Notes under the pieces: generated by a model
Database searches by the model: none
Told to the model about the DNA's origin: nothing
What the model saw: the letters and a program-made list of their open reading frames with translations, nothing else
Assembly (NCBI GenBank): GCA_030247855.1
Contig: JAPDRN010000228.1
Coordinates: 1 to 26,980, forward strand
Source of the DNA: Knufia peltigerae
Lineage: Eukaryota > Ascomycota > Eurotiomycetes > Chaetothyriales > Trichomeriaceae
Length of the DNA: 26,980 nt
Reading direction: 5' to 3'
Made by a program: the position numbers and the translations under genes
Part shown: in pieces, positions 15,394 through 22,244 of the stretch
How positions within the stretch are numbered: the first letter of the stretch is position 1
Layout: each line of letters starts with the position of its first letter

Positions 15394-15504
15394 ATGCGGA
15401 CCAGCTTGGCTGCGGGGCTTCTCACCGGCTGCGACACCATTGACGGATTGCGTGCACACAGTGACCATGCGCGGGCAAGCCCACTGGAGCCCGCTCCCGC
15501 ATGA
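15394..15504 (+). CDS. Possible small lipoprotein ORF overlapping the lipocalin start
   Basis: A 36-residue frame starting MRTSLAAGLLTGCDTIDG; an in-frame ATG also exists at 15373. It has a short hydrophobic segment ending in a lipobox-like LTGC. Its stop overlaps the lipocalin ATG as ATGA, a coupling arrangement. The Shine-Dalgarno is weak and the hydrophobic core is short, so it may be a chance frame in the divergent promoter region. Confidence 0.25.
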   Translation: MRTSLAAGLLTGCDTIDGLRAHSDHARASPLEPAPA

Positions 15505-16100
15505 CCTCGATCCGCCCGCTCTGCGCTGTGTTGCTGGCCCTGTCCCTGGGCGGTCCGGCCTTGGCTGCCAATTCCCCCCCGTCGTCCCGCAACAGCGCCG
15601 CGGAAGCCTCTGCAGATGGGGCCATCGACCTGCAGCGCTTCATGGGGACCTGGTACGTGATCGGCCGCGTGCCGAACTTCATCGAACGAGGCCACGTCGC
15701 CAGCGTCAACCAGTACGAGCTGCGCGAGGACCACAAGGTCGCCATCACCTATCGCTACCGCGATGGTTTCGGCGAGCCTCTGCAGGAAATCCGCGCGCGC
15801 GCCAGCGTCGATCCCGACAGTGGCAACCACGGCTGGCGCACCTGGTTCTACCGGGTCGTGCCGACCCATTCGCGGGTGCTGGAAGTAGCGCCGGACTATT
15901 CCTGGGCGCTGATCGGCTATCCGGGCCGCGAGATGGCCTGGATCTTCGCCCGCACGCCTGACATGGACAAGGCCCTGTACAAGGACCTGGCCGAACGCCT
16001 GCGCGACGAGTACGGGGTGAACACCGACAAGCTCAAGCGCGTGCCGCAGCACGCCGAACAGGTCGGCAAGCTGGGCTACGAAGTGCCGAACGTGCGTTGA
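15501..16100 (+). CDS. Lipocalin (Blc-like), periplasmic
   Basis: Bacterial lipocalin of 199 residues, related to Blc, which binds lysophospholipids and fatty acids at the envelope. The signal peptide ends near PALAAN (about residues 20-24). The lipocalin GxW motif is FMGTWYVIGRVPNF, with Gly49 and Trp51, followed by the barrel strands (VNQYELRED, VAITYRYRDG, YSWALIGYPGREMAWIFARTP) and a C-terminal helix. E. coli Blc is an outer-membrane lipoprotein, but here no cysteine follows the signal segment, so a soluble periplasmic form is predicted. A TTGACG at 15440-15445 could be a -35, though no good -10 follows. The gene ends at a REP pair and a terminator. Confidence 0.9.
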   Translation: MTSIRPLCAVLLALSLGGPALAANSPPSSRNSAAEASADGAIDLQRFMGTWYVIGRVPNFIERGHVASVNQYELREDHKVAITYRYRDGFGEPLQEIRARASVDPDSGNHGWRTWFYRVVPTHSRVLEVAPDYSWALIGYPGREMAWIFARTPDMDKALYKDLAERLRDEYGVNTDKLKRVPQHAEQVGKLGYEVPNVR

Positions 16101-16109
16101 TCGAATGCG

Positions 16110-16133
16110 GTAGTGCCGGCCGCTGGCCGGCAA
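16110..16133 (+). repeat. GTAG-type REP
   Basis: GTAG followed by TGCCGGCC-GCT-GGCCGGCA, beginning ten bases after the lipocalin stop. It is the same subtype as at 12775. Confidence 0.9.
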
Positions 16134-16161
16134 CTGCAGGATGCTTCAGGAATTCATGAGG

Positions 16162-16185
16162 TTGCCGGCCAGCGGCCGGCACTAC
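16162..16185 (-). repeat. GTAG-type REP
   Basis: Inverted partner of 16110-16133, with 28 bases between. It has the same arrangement and nearly the same spacing as the pair at 12775-12846. Confidence 0.9.
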
Positions 16186-16192
16186 CCCAACG

Positions 16193-16213
16193 ATGCCGGG
16201 CGCCGCCCGGCAT
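16193..16213. terminator. Probable terminator hairpin between the lipocalin gene and metI
   Basis: ATGCCGGGC-GCC-GCCCGGCAT: a nine-pair stem with a three-base loop, followed on the plus strand by TCTGTT. The T run is short, so termination may be partial. It lies between converging genes. Confidence 0.55.
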
Positions 16214-16217
16214 TCTG

Positions 16218-16907
16218 TTATCTGCGGCTGTAATGCGCGACGAGGCGGTCGCCCAGCATCTGCAGCAGTTGCACCAGCACCAGCAGCAGGACCACGGTGA
16301 CCAGCGCCACGTCGGTATGCGAGCGCTGGTAGCCATCGCGGAACGCCAGATCACCGAGGCCACCGGAACCGATCGCACCGCCCATCGCCGTGAAACCGAT
16401 CAGGGCCACGGTGGTCACCGTCGCACCGGCAATCAGGCCTGGCCGCGCTTCGGGCAGCAGCACCCGGGTGACCAGCTGCCAGGTGGTGGCGCCCATTGCC
16501 TGGGTCGCCTCGATCACGCCACGGTCCACTTCACGCAGCGCGGTTTCCACCAGGCGCGCATAGAACGGCGCAGCGCCGATGACCAGCGGCACGATCGCGC
16601 CACGCACACCCAGCGAGGTACCCATCATGAACAGGGTCACCGGGATCAGCACGATCATGAGAATGATGAAGGGCACCGAGCGCAGCAGGTTCACCACCAG
16701 CGCAAGCACGCCGTAGGCAACCGGCCGGCGTTTCAGCTGTGGCGCACCGAACAGGTACAGCAGCACGCCCAGCGGCAGGCCGATGGCCAGGGTCAGCGGC
16801 AGCGAACCGGCCAGCATCAGCAGGGTGTCGATGGTGGCCTGGCCGATATCGGCCCACTTGCCCGCATCCAGGTGACGGAAAAAGCCGCCAGCAGTGGCGA
16901 TGATCAT
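16218..16907 (-). CDS. metI: MetI, methionine ABC transporter permease
   Basis: Inner-membrane permease of the MetNIQ importer for D/L-methionine. The product is 229 residues with about five hydrophobic helices (TLLMLAGSLPLTLAIGLPLGVLLYLFG, VLALVVNLLRSVPFIILMIVLIPVTLF and others). The permease EAA loop that contacts MetN reads EATQAMGATTWQLVTRVLLPEA. The ATG overlaps the metN stop as ATGA, so the two are translationally coupled. Nothing like metQ follows; the gene ends next to a terminator and a converging gene. Confidence 0.93.
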   Translation of the reverse strand: MIIATAGGFFRHLDAGKWADIGQATIDTLLMLAGSLPLTLAIGLPLGVLLYLFGAPQLKRRPVAYGVLALVVNLLRSVPFIILMIVLIPVTLFMMGTSLGVRGAIVPLVIGAAPFYARLVETALREVDRGVIEATQAMGATTWQLVTRVLLPEARPGLIAGATVTTVALIGFTAMGGAIGSGGLGDLAFRDGYQRSHTDVALVTVVLLLVLVQLLQMLGDRLVAHYSRR

Positions 16908-17911
16908 CGACGCAGTTCCTCAACGTGCACGCCGGCGGCCACGAATGCGGCCTGCGCGGCGGACTGGTCACCGCCCACCAGGGCGACGATCAGCTGGCCA
17001 TACGGGGTGTCCTTGATCCGGTCGATACGGCCGGACAGAATGTTGTAGTCGACCCCGGTCTGCCGCGCGACACTGCCGAGCAGAGGTTCGTAGGTGTCAG
17101 CGCCGAGAAAGGTCAGGCGCACGACACGGCCACCGACCGCGTCGAAATCGCGGTGCAGCGTGCCCTCGTCCACCTGCTCCGATTCGCTGACGAAACGACG
17201 GGTGGTCGGGTGCTGCGGATGCAGGAACACCTTGGTCACCGGGCCGGTCTCGACCAGCTGGCCGGCATCGAGCACGGCCACGCGGTCGCAGACGCGGCGG
17301 ATCACGTCCATTTCGTGGGTGATCAGCACGATGGTCAGGCCCAGTTCGCGGTTGATCTTCGACAGCAGCGCCAGCACCGAGGCGGTGGTCTGCGGATCGA
17401 GCGCGCTGGTGGCCTCATCGCACAGCAGGATCTGCGGGCGGGTGGCCAGCGCGCGGGCGATGCCCACACGCTGCTTCTGCCCGCCCGACAGCTGCGCCGG
17501 GTACTTGTCCGCATGCGCCTGCAGGCCGACGGTCTGCAGCAGTTCGGCCACGCGCGCATCGATCTCGGCCTTCGGCGTACCGGCCAGTTCCAGCGGGAAG
17601 GCGACGTTGCCGGCAACCGTACGCGAGGACAGCAGGTTGAAGTGCTGGAAGATCATGCCGATCCGGCGGCGCAGCGCGCGCAGGCCCTCCGGCTCCAGCG
17701 CGGTTACATCTTCACCGGCGATCAGCAGACGGCCACCGCTGGGCTCTTCCAGACGGTTGATCATGCGGATCAGCGTCGATTTGCCCGCACCGGAATGGCC
17801 GATGATGCCGAACACCTCACCGGCCTCGATGGTCAGGTCCAGCGGCTGCAGCGCGCTGACCGCGCGGCCGGCAACGGCATAGGATTTGTGCAGGCGCTGG
17901 AACTCGATCAC
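16904..17911 (-). CDS. metN: MetN, methionine ABC transporter ATP-binding protein
   Basis: ATPase of the methionine importer, 335 residues. Visible are Walker A GHSGAGKST (38-46), a Q-loop Gln in MIFQHFNLL (89), the signature LSGGQKQR (141-148), Walker B ILLCDE (161-166), the D-loop SALD and the H-loop His199. Residues from about 256 form the C-terminal NIL domain (VVRLTFLGADTYEPLLG...), which senses intracellular methionine and inhibits transport. The start is GTG at 17911, read as Met; the typical MetN beginning MIEF supports it, with a weak GGTGAG upstream. It is the first gene of a metN-metI pair. Upstream is an AT-rich patch at 17991-18014. Confidence 0.95.
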   Translation of the reverse strand: MIEFQRLHKSYAVAGRAVSALQPLDLTIEAGEVFGIIGHSGAGKSTLIRMINRLEEPSGGRLLIAGEDVTALEPEGLRALRRRIGMIFQHFNLLSSRTVAGNVAFPLELAGTPKAEIDARVAELLQTVGLQAHADKYPAQLSGGQKQRVGIARALATRPQILLCDEATSALDPQTTASVLALLSKINRELGLTIVLITHEMDVIRRVCDRVAVLDAGQLVETGPVTKVFLHPQHPTTRRFVSESEQVDEGTLHRDFDAVGGRVVRLTFLGADTYEPLLGSVARQTGVDYNILSGRIDRIKDTPYGQLIVALVGGDQSAAQAAFVAAGVHVEELRR

Positions 17912-17990
17912 GGGATCAGCTCACCGGGAGGGCGATGGAAGGGGCGTGCAGCCTACCAGCGCCGGCGCTCGCGCGCCCGCGCCATGGGCC

Positions 17991-18014
17991 AGAATGTTAT
18001 TCCTTTTGGTTCTA
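17991..18014 (-). promoter_or_regulatory. AT-rich patch with short dyad upstream of metN
   Basis: A locally AT-rich stretch, rare in this GC-rich window, contains the dyad GAAT-GTT-ATTC (17992-18002), about 85 bases before the metN GTG. It is the best place for the metNI promoter or operator, but no convincing -35/-10 pair was found. Confidence 0.3.
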
Positions 18015-18033
18015 AGGCGCCCGCACCGGCTCA

Positions 18034-18120
18034 TTGGCCGGGGAATGGGGTCAGAGCCCCTGCGGGGATCTGACCCCGGGTCGGATCCCCGCAGGGGCTC
18101 TGACCCCATTCCCCGGCCAA
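18034..18120. repeat. 87-bp near-perfect palindrome
   Basis: A 37-base arm at 18034-18070 is repeated exactly inverted at 18084-18120. The 13 bases between them are themselves almost self-complementary. Each arm contains GGGGTCAGAGCCCC and GGGGATC. The whole can be read as two head-to-head copies of the family seen at 3483 and 11468. It starts six bases after the EamA permease stop. Confidence 0.9.
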
Positions 18121-18126
18121 ACCGGT

Positions 18127-19023
18127 TCAGGGATGGTCCAACGGTTTCGGCGGCTCCTGCCGGTTCACCCGTTCCCGGTGCAGCAGGTACAGGCCCGAAG
18201 CGACGATGATCGCCGCGCCCGCCCAGGTGTAGCCATCCGGCAACTGCCCCCAGAAGGCCAGATCCCAGCCGATCACCCAGACCAGACCGCTGTACTCCAG
18301 CGGCGCGATCATCGAGGCCTCACCCAGTTGGAAGGCCTTGGTCAGCGCGATCTGGCCCAGCGCACCGGCCAGGCCCATGCCGGCGATCAACGGCGCATGC
18401 GCCATCTGCAGCGGCACCCAGCCGGGGATTGCCAGCAACCCGGCGCCGATGGCCATGATGACCAGGAACCAGACCACCATCGACTGCGAGGTATCGGTGC
18501 GGGTCAGCAGGCTGACGGTGATCGCGGCGATGGCATAGGCGGTGGCAGCGGCCAGCACCATCAGGCCCGGCACCGAGATGAAACCGCCCACGCCCGGCCG
18601 CAGCACCACCAGCACACCGACCAGGCCGATGCCGATGGCGACCCAGCGCCGCGGCCCGACCCGCTCGCCCAGCAGCGGCACCGACAACGCAGCGATCAGC
18701 AGTGGCGCAACGAAATAGATGGTGTAGGCGGTGGACAGCGGCAGGTCGCGCAGGGCGAACACGAAGCAGCCGATCATCGCCATGCCCAGCCCGCCGCGCA
18801 GCAGGTGCAGGCCCCAGCGACGCGGGATCAGCGAGCGTGGCCCGGCACTGGCCAGCACCCAGACCAGTACGAAGGGCAGCGACGCCACACCCCGCAGGAA
18901 GGTCACCTCCAACGAGGGATAGCTGGCCGAGAGCTGCTTCATGCCAGCGTCCATCAGCGAAAAACAGGCGACAGCAGCGACCATCCAGGCCACGGCGCGC
19001 GAAGGGGAGCGTTGCAGGTTCAT
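18127..19023 (-). CDS. EamA/DMT family transporter, ten membrane helices
   Basis: Inner-membrane permease of 298 residues in the drug/metabolite transporter superfamily. It has two EamA repeats, about residues 10-142 and 150-285, each with about five helices; GERVGPRRWVAIGIGLVGVLVVLRPG closes the first repeat and YTWAGAAIIVASGLYLLHRER the second. The family exports amino acids, nucleosides or other metabolites; the substrate here cannot be told. The start overlaps no other gene, and a divergent gap of 135 bases separates it from yajQ. The large palindrome lies immediately after its stop. Confidence 0.88.
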   Translation of the reverse strand: MNLQRSPSRAVAWMVAAVACFSLMDAGMKQLSASYPSLEVTFLRGVASLPFVLVWVLASAGPRSLIPRRWGLHLLRGGLGMAMIGCFVFALRDLPLSTAYTIYFVAPLLIAALSVPLLGERVGPRRWVAIGIGLVGVLVVLRPGVGGFISVPGLMVLAAATAYAIAAITVSLLTRTDTSQSMVVWFLVIMAIGAGLLAIPGWVPLQMAHAPLIAGMGLAGALGQIALTKAFQLGEASMIAPLEYSGLVWVIGWDLAFWGQLPDGYTWAGAAIIVASGLYLLHRERVNRQEPPKPLDHP

Positions 19024-19158
19024 GGCCCATTATCACCGACCATGCCGGATTGTTGGGTCTGCCGAGCGGTCCTATCGGGCAAGGCTCGACCCTGCACGGG
19101 CAGGCACACGGGCCCCCGCGATAGAATGGCAGCCACTGATTTCTGCGGAGTAACGCCC

Positions 19159-19641
19159 ATGCCTTCCTTCGACGTTGTGTCCGAAGTCGACACCCACGAA
19201 CTGACCAATGCACTCGACCAGGCTAACCGCGAGCTTGCCACCCGTTTCGACTTCAAGGGCGTGGACGCCAGGTTCGAGCGCGAGGGTGAAGTGATCACCC
19301 AATCCGCGCCGAGCGAGTTCCAGCTCAAGCAGATGAACGACATCCTGCGCGCACGCTTGGCCGCCCGCAGCATCGATGTGCTCAGCCTGGAATATGGCGA
19401 CGTGGAAACCAACCTTGCGCAGGCCCGGCAGAAGATCACCGTCAAGCAGGGCATCGAGCAGAAGATCGCCAAGAAGATCGCCGCAGCGCTGAAGGAAGCC
19501 AAGCTGAAGGTGGAAACCCAGATCAACGGCGATAAGCTGCGGGTGATGGGCAAGAAGCGCGACGACCTGCAGGACGCCATCGCCGTGCTGAAGGCCGGCA
19601 AGTTCGAGCTGCCGCTGCAGTTCAACAACTTCCGCGATTGA
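19159..19641 (+). CDS. yajQ: YajQ family cyclic-di-GMP-binding protein
   Basis: Small cytoplasmic nucleotide-binding protein, 160 residues. YajQ proteins of Xanthomonas and relatives bind cyclic di-GMP and modulate a LysR-type regulator of virulence and biofilm genes. Visible are the N-terminal MPSFDVVSEVDTHELTNALDQANRELATRFDFKG, the middle LEYGDVE, the KITVKQGIEQKIAKKI segment and the C-terminal GKKRDDLQDAIAVLKAGKFELPLQFNNFRD, all family hallmarks. GGAG lies nine bases before the ATG. A TAGAAT at 19122-19127 may be its -10. It converges on the AcoR-like regulator gene. Confidence 0.95.
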   Translation: MPSFDVVSEVDTHELTNALDQANRELATRFDFKGVDARFEREGEVITQSAPSEFQLKQMNDILRARLAARSIDVLSLEYGDVETNLAQARQKITVKQGIEQKIAKKIAAALKEAKLKVETQINGDKLRVMGKKRDDLQDAIAVLKAGKFELPLQFNNFRD

Positions 19642-19654
19642 TCGACGCCGGGGT

Positions 19655-19679
19655 GTAGCGCCGGCTCCGGTTGCCGGCC
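19655..19679 (+). repeat. Degenerate GTAG-type REP
   Basis: GTAGCGCCGGC is followed by GCCGGC after an unusual loop. It is the only feature in the 38-base gap between converging yajQ and the regulator gene. It may act as a weak terminator. Confidence 0.5.
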
Positions 19680-20774
19680 TCACTCGCGCAGCAGTTTGTA
19701 CAGCGTTGTCCGCGAGATTCCGAGTTGGCGTGCGGCGAGGCTGAGGTTGCCTTCGGCAGCACGTGCGGCTCGCCGCGCTGCATCGCGCTGCTGGTCACGC
19801 AGTGGCGCCGCCTGCACGGGCGCCGCGGCCGTAGCCGGCGAACGCGACCGTGCAGCGCGCGGTGCCTGCAGATGCTGAAGATGGACCGCACTGCCCTCGC
19901 CCAACCGCACCCGATGCGCAGGACCAGGCTGCAGCAGTCGGCGTCGCTGAGCGGCGCTGGCGCCGGCAAACAACGTGTCCAGCGAAAGCAACGGCAGCGG
20001 CCCACGCCGTGGCAGGCCGAGCAGACGCCGGGCGACGCGGTTGGCGGCAAGCAACTGGCCATCTTCCTGCACCGCCAACAGGCCCTGCAGCGGTGATGCC
20101 AGCCAGCGCGGATCATGCTGCACCGCCAGAAGGTGCACATCGCTGAGCGTGTGCATCAAGCGGTTCTCGATGGCCAGCGCCGCCTGCCGGAAATAGCCCT
20201 GCAGCAATGCCGGATCGCGCTCCCCCAGCCCGGTGATGTCGATCGCACCGCAGACCTGCCCCTGCAGATCATGCAGCGGCTCACTCAAGCAGAACACGGG
20301 AGCGAACCGCTGCAGATAGTGTTCGTTGCCGCGTACCAAGGCGGGCAGGTCATCGGCCAGGCTGACCGCAGGCGCGGTGGTGCCGATCTCGGCCTCGCCC
20401 AGCCGCCGGCCCACCTGGATCGGCCGCAGCAGCGGCGCATCTTCCAGGCCATGGGCGCGATGCACGATCACCATGCCCTCGAGGTTGGCGCAGAACATCG
20501 TCCATCCCCGCGCACCGAACGCGGCCCACAACTGCTCCAGCTCGGGCTGCACGCAACGCGCCAGGCGGCGGTCGTGGCGGGATTCCAGGTGGTGGCCGTT
20601 GCCCTGCAATGGCGGGTAATACGGCTCCTGGCCGGGGCGCACACCGGCCGCATGCGAACGCTGCCAGGACTGCTGCAACGGCAAGGGCAGCATCGCCAGC
20701 GACTGCACGTCGCCCTCGGCAAAAGCGGCACGCGCCGCCACCAACTGCTGTTGCCCGACTGTCGTGGCCATCAT
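19680..20774 (-). CDS. AcoR-like GAF/PAS regulator with Fis-type HTH, lacking the AAA+ domain
   Basis: Regulator of 364 residues from the double ATG at 20774. The N-terminus (LPLQQSWQRSHAAGV) and the region at about 80-205, with a GAF-like domain (MVIVHRAHG, GEAEIGTTAPAVSL, GNEHYLQRFAPVFCLSEPL, GAIDITGL), match AcoR-type sigma-54 activators. A PAS-like stretch follows at about 218-265 (GLLAVQEDGQLLAANRVARRLLG). A short linker then leads straight to a Fis-type HTH at about 334-363 (EGNLSLAARQLGISRTTLYKLL). There is no Walker A, GAFTGA or other AAA+ segment, so it cannot remodel sigma-54 holoenzyme. The start is uncertain, as no Shine-Dalgarno is evident. It follows the dehydrogenase genes on the same strand after 325 bases and probably regulates them. 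Confidence 0.82.
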   Translation of the reverse strand: MMATTVGQQQLVAARAAFAEGDVQSLAMLPLPLQQSWQRSHAAGVRPGQEPYYPPLQGNGHHLESRHDRRLARCVQPELEQLWAAFGARGWTMFCANLEGMVIVHRAHGLEDAPLLRPIQVGRRLGEAEIGTTAPAVSLADDLPALVRGNEHYLQRFAPVFCLSEPLHDLQGQVCGAIDITGLGERDPALLQGYFRQAALAIENRLMHTLSDVHLLAVQHDPRWLASPLQGLLAVQEDGQLLAANRVARRLLGLPRRGPLPLLSLDTLFAGASAAQRRRLLQPGPAHRVRLGEGSAVHLQHLQAPRAARSRSPATAAAPVQAAPLRDQQRDAARRAARAAEGNLSLAARQLGISRTTLYKLLRE

Positions 20775-20850
20775 GGACGCAGGGTACACCCGCGCACGCC
20801 ACGCCCGCGTTACGTCCCGGCAACGGAGCGTTTCCGTTTCCGTCAGGCGT

Positions 20851-20899
20851 TCATCCACGCATGGCGTGGATCCATGTGTCGACCAAGGTCGACACCTAC
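20851..20899 (-). repeat. Composite GTAG-type repeat
   Basis: On the minus strand GTAG is followed by the stem GTGTCGACC-TT-GGTCGACA (20899-20877). A second palindrome, ATCCACGCCATGCGTGGAT, follows within 20853-20871. The second palindrome recurs with its own GTAG head at 25480. Confidence 0.75.
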
Positions 20900-20923
20900 C
20901 AACAGCAGCGGGAACCTGTCGAA

Positions 20924-21025
20924 GGCGGGGTGGGTCCGGTTGCGGGGGTGTAAGCGCCATGGATGGCGCGCCCAAGCCTCCAGGGACGGATTCACGGCGT
21001 CCCCCGCAACCGGACCCACCCCGCC
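20924..21025. repeat. 25-bp perfect inverted repeat enclosing 52 bases
   Basis: GGCGGGGTGGGTCCGGTTGC and five more G form the left arm (20924-20948). The exact complement lies at 21001-21025. Inside is a smaller hairpin, GCGCCAT-GG-ATGGCGC (20954-20969). It has no GTAG head and no coding content. Confidence 0.85.
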
Positions 21026-21099
21026 ATCCCACGGAATGCCCGCTTTTGACGTTGCCGTCGATTCGGCGGGTGCAGGGCGCAGCCCTGCAAACCCTCACC

Positions 21100-22227
21100 T
21101 CACGCAGCGATCCGCAGGATCGGCTTCAGGGTGATGCCCCGCGTACTGTCCTCGGCCGCCTGGTTGATCTGCTCCAGCGGATAGAACTTCACCAACCTGT
21201 CGAACGGGAAGCGCCCCTGCTGGTACAGCGTCACCAGCTGCGGAATGAACACCTGCGGCACGCTGTCGCCCTCGACAATGCCACGGATGCTGCGGCCACC
21301 CAGCAGCAGGTTGTTCACATCGAAACTGGCGGTAGTACCCAGCTTCGGCGCACCGACCACGCCCATCATGCCCAGCCCGGCCAAGGCTTCGATGCCGGCC
21401 GACAGCACCTCCGGCCGACCGGTGGATTCCAGTGCGAAATCGGCGCCGCCGCCGGTGATCGCACGCACGGCCTCGATCACATCGGTCTCGCGGCTGTTGA
21501 CCACGTGGGTGGCACCCAGCTCCATGGCCAGCTGCAACCGCGAGGGCACCACGTCGATGGCGATGATGGTGGTGGCACCGGCGACCTTGGCCGCCATCAC
21601 CGCGCTCAGGCCCACCGCACCTGCGCCATAGCTGGCGAAGCTGCTGCCCGATCGCACCTGCAGCGAGTTGAGCACCGCACCGGCACCGGTCTGGATGCCG
21701 CAGCCCAGTGGACCGAGCAGCTCCAGCGGCGCATCGTCAGGCACCTTGATGGCGTTGATCTCGCGCGCCAGCGCAAACGTGGCAAACGACGACTGTGCGA
21801 AGAAGTGATCGTGCAGCGGCTGGCCCTGCGCATCGGTGATGGCGGTATGGCCGTGGCCATCGTCGCCACCGAAGTTCAGCGCGAAGAAATCGCGGCAGTA
21901 CGCACCATGTCCACCACGGCAGGGATTGCAGTGACCGCACTGGCCGTAGGTCAGCACGACGTGGTCGCCGGCCTTCAGCTCGCGCACGTTGGGACCGACC
22001 GCCTCGACGATGCCCGCGCCCTCATGGCCCAGCACCGCCGGCAGCGGCACCGGATAGTACTGGTCACGCACGATCAGGTCGGTATGGCACAGACCGGTCG
22101 CCACGATCTTCACCAGCACCTCGTCGTCCTGCGGGCCGCGCAGGCGTGCCTGCTCGATGACGAAAGGTTGTTCCTTGCCGCGCACCACGGCGGCGGTGAT
22201 GTCACGCGATTCACTGTTGCTGTTCAT
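21100..22227 (-). CDS. Zinc-dependent alcohol dehydrogenase, aryl/benzyl-alcohol type
   Basis: Medium-chain NAD-dependent alcohol dehydrogenase of 375 residues. Catalytic zinc ligands are Cys47 (GLCHTD), His68 with Glu69 (LGHEGAG) and Cys176 (GPLGCGIQTG). The structural zinc cysteines are Cys97, Cys100, Cys103 and Cys111. The Rossmann motif is GAGAVG (201-206), with Asp225 at the end of the second strand, which favours NAD over NADP. The overall pattern (DQYYPVPLPAVLGHEGAGIVE, CNPCRGGHGAYC, GIVEGDSVPQVFIPQL) resembles XylB/AreB benzyl-alcohol dehydrogenases; the true substrate is unknown. A GAGGAG Shine-Dalgarno sits before the ATG. The gene starts 17 bases after the aldehyde dehydrogenase stop, so together they oxidise an alcohol to the acid. 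Confidence 0.92.
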   Translation of the reverse strand: MNSNSESRDITAAVVRGKEQPFVIEQARLRGPQDDEVLVKIVATGLCHTDLIVRDQYYPVPLPAVLGHEGAGIVEAVGPNVRELKAGDHVVLTYGQCGHCNPCRGGHGAYCRDFFALNFGGDDGHGHTAITDAQGQPLHDHFFAQSSFATFALAREINAIKVPDDAPLELLGPLGCGIQTGAGAVLNSLQVRSGSSFASYGAGAVGLSAVMAAKVAGATTIIAIDVVPSRLQLAMELGATHVVNSRETDVIEAVRAITGGGADFALESTGRPEVLSAGIEALAGLGMMGVVGAPKLGTTASFDVNNLLLGGRSIRGIVEGDSVPQVFIPQLVTLYQQGRFPFDRLVKFYPLEQINQAAEDSTRGITLKPILRIAA

Positions 22228-22244
22228 CGTTGCATTCTCCTCGA

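Larger units (their letters stand above)
20775..21099. other. Gene-free stretch between the alcohol dehydrogenase and regulator genes
   Basis: About 325 bases without a credible gene. It holds a composite GTAG-type repeat (20851-20899), a 25-bp inverted repeat with nested hairpin (20924-21025), and a small hairpin GCAGGGC-GCA-GCCCTGC (21072-21088) just after the dehydrogenase stop. The open frame that crosses it on the minus strand has no protein-like composition. Confidence 0.7.

Noticed and set aside
15375..16133. Upstream extension of the small membrane protein frame on the minus strand to 358 codons
   Set aside because: The extension is antisense to the lipocalin gene and crosses a REP; only the last 105 codons look protein-like and have a Shine-Dalgarno.
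20924..21025. Possible insertion sequence ends
   Set aside because: Only 52 bases lie between the arms, with no transposase and no clear target duplication. It could at most be a very small non-autonomous element, which is reported as a finding instead.
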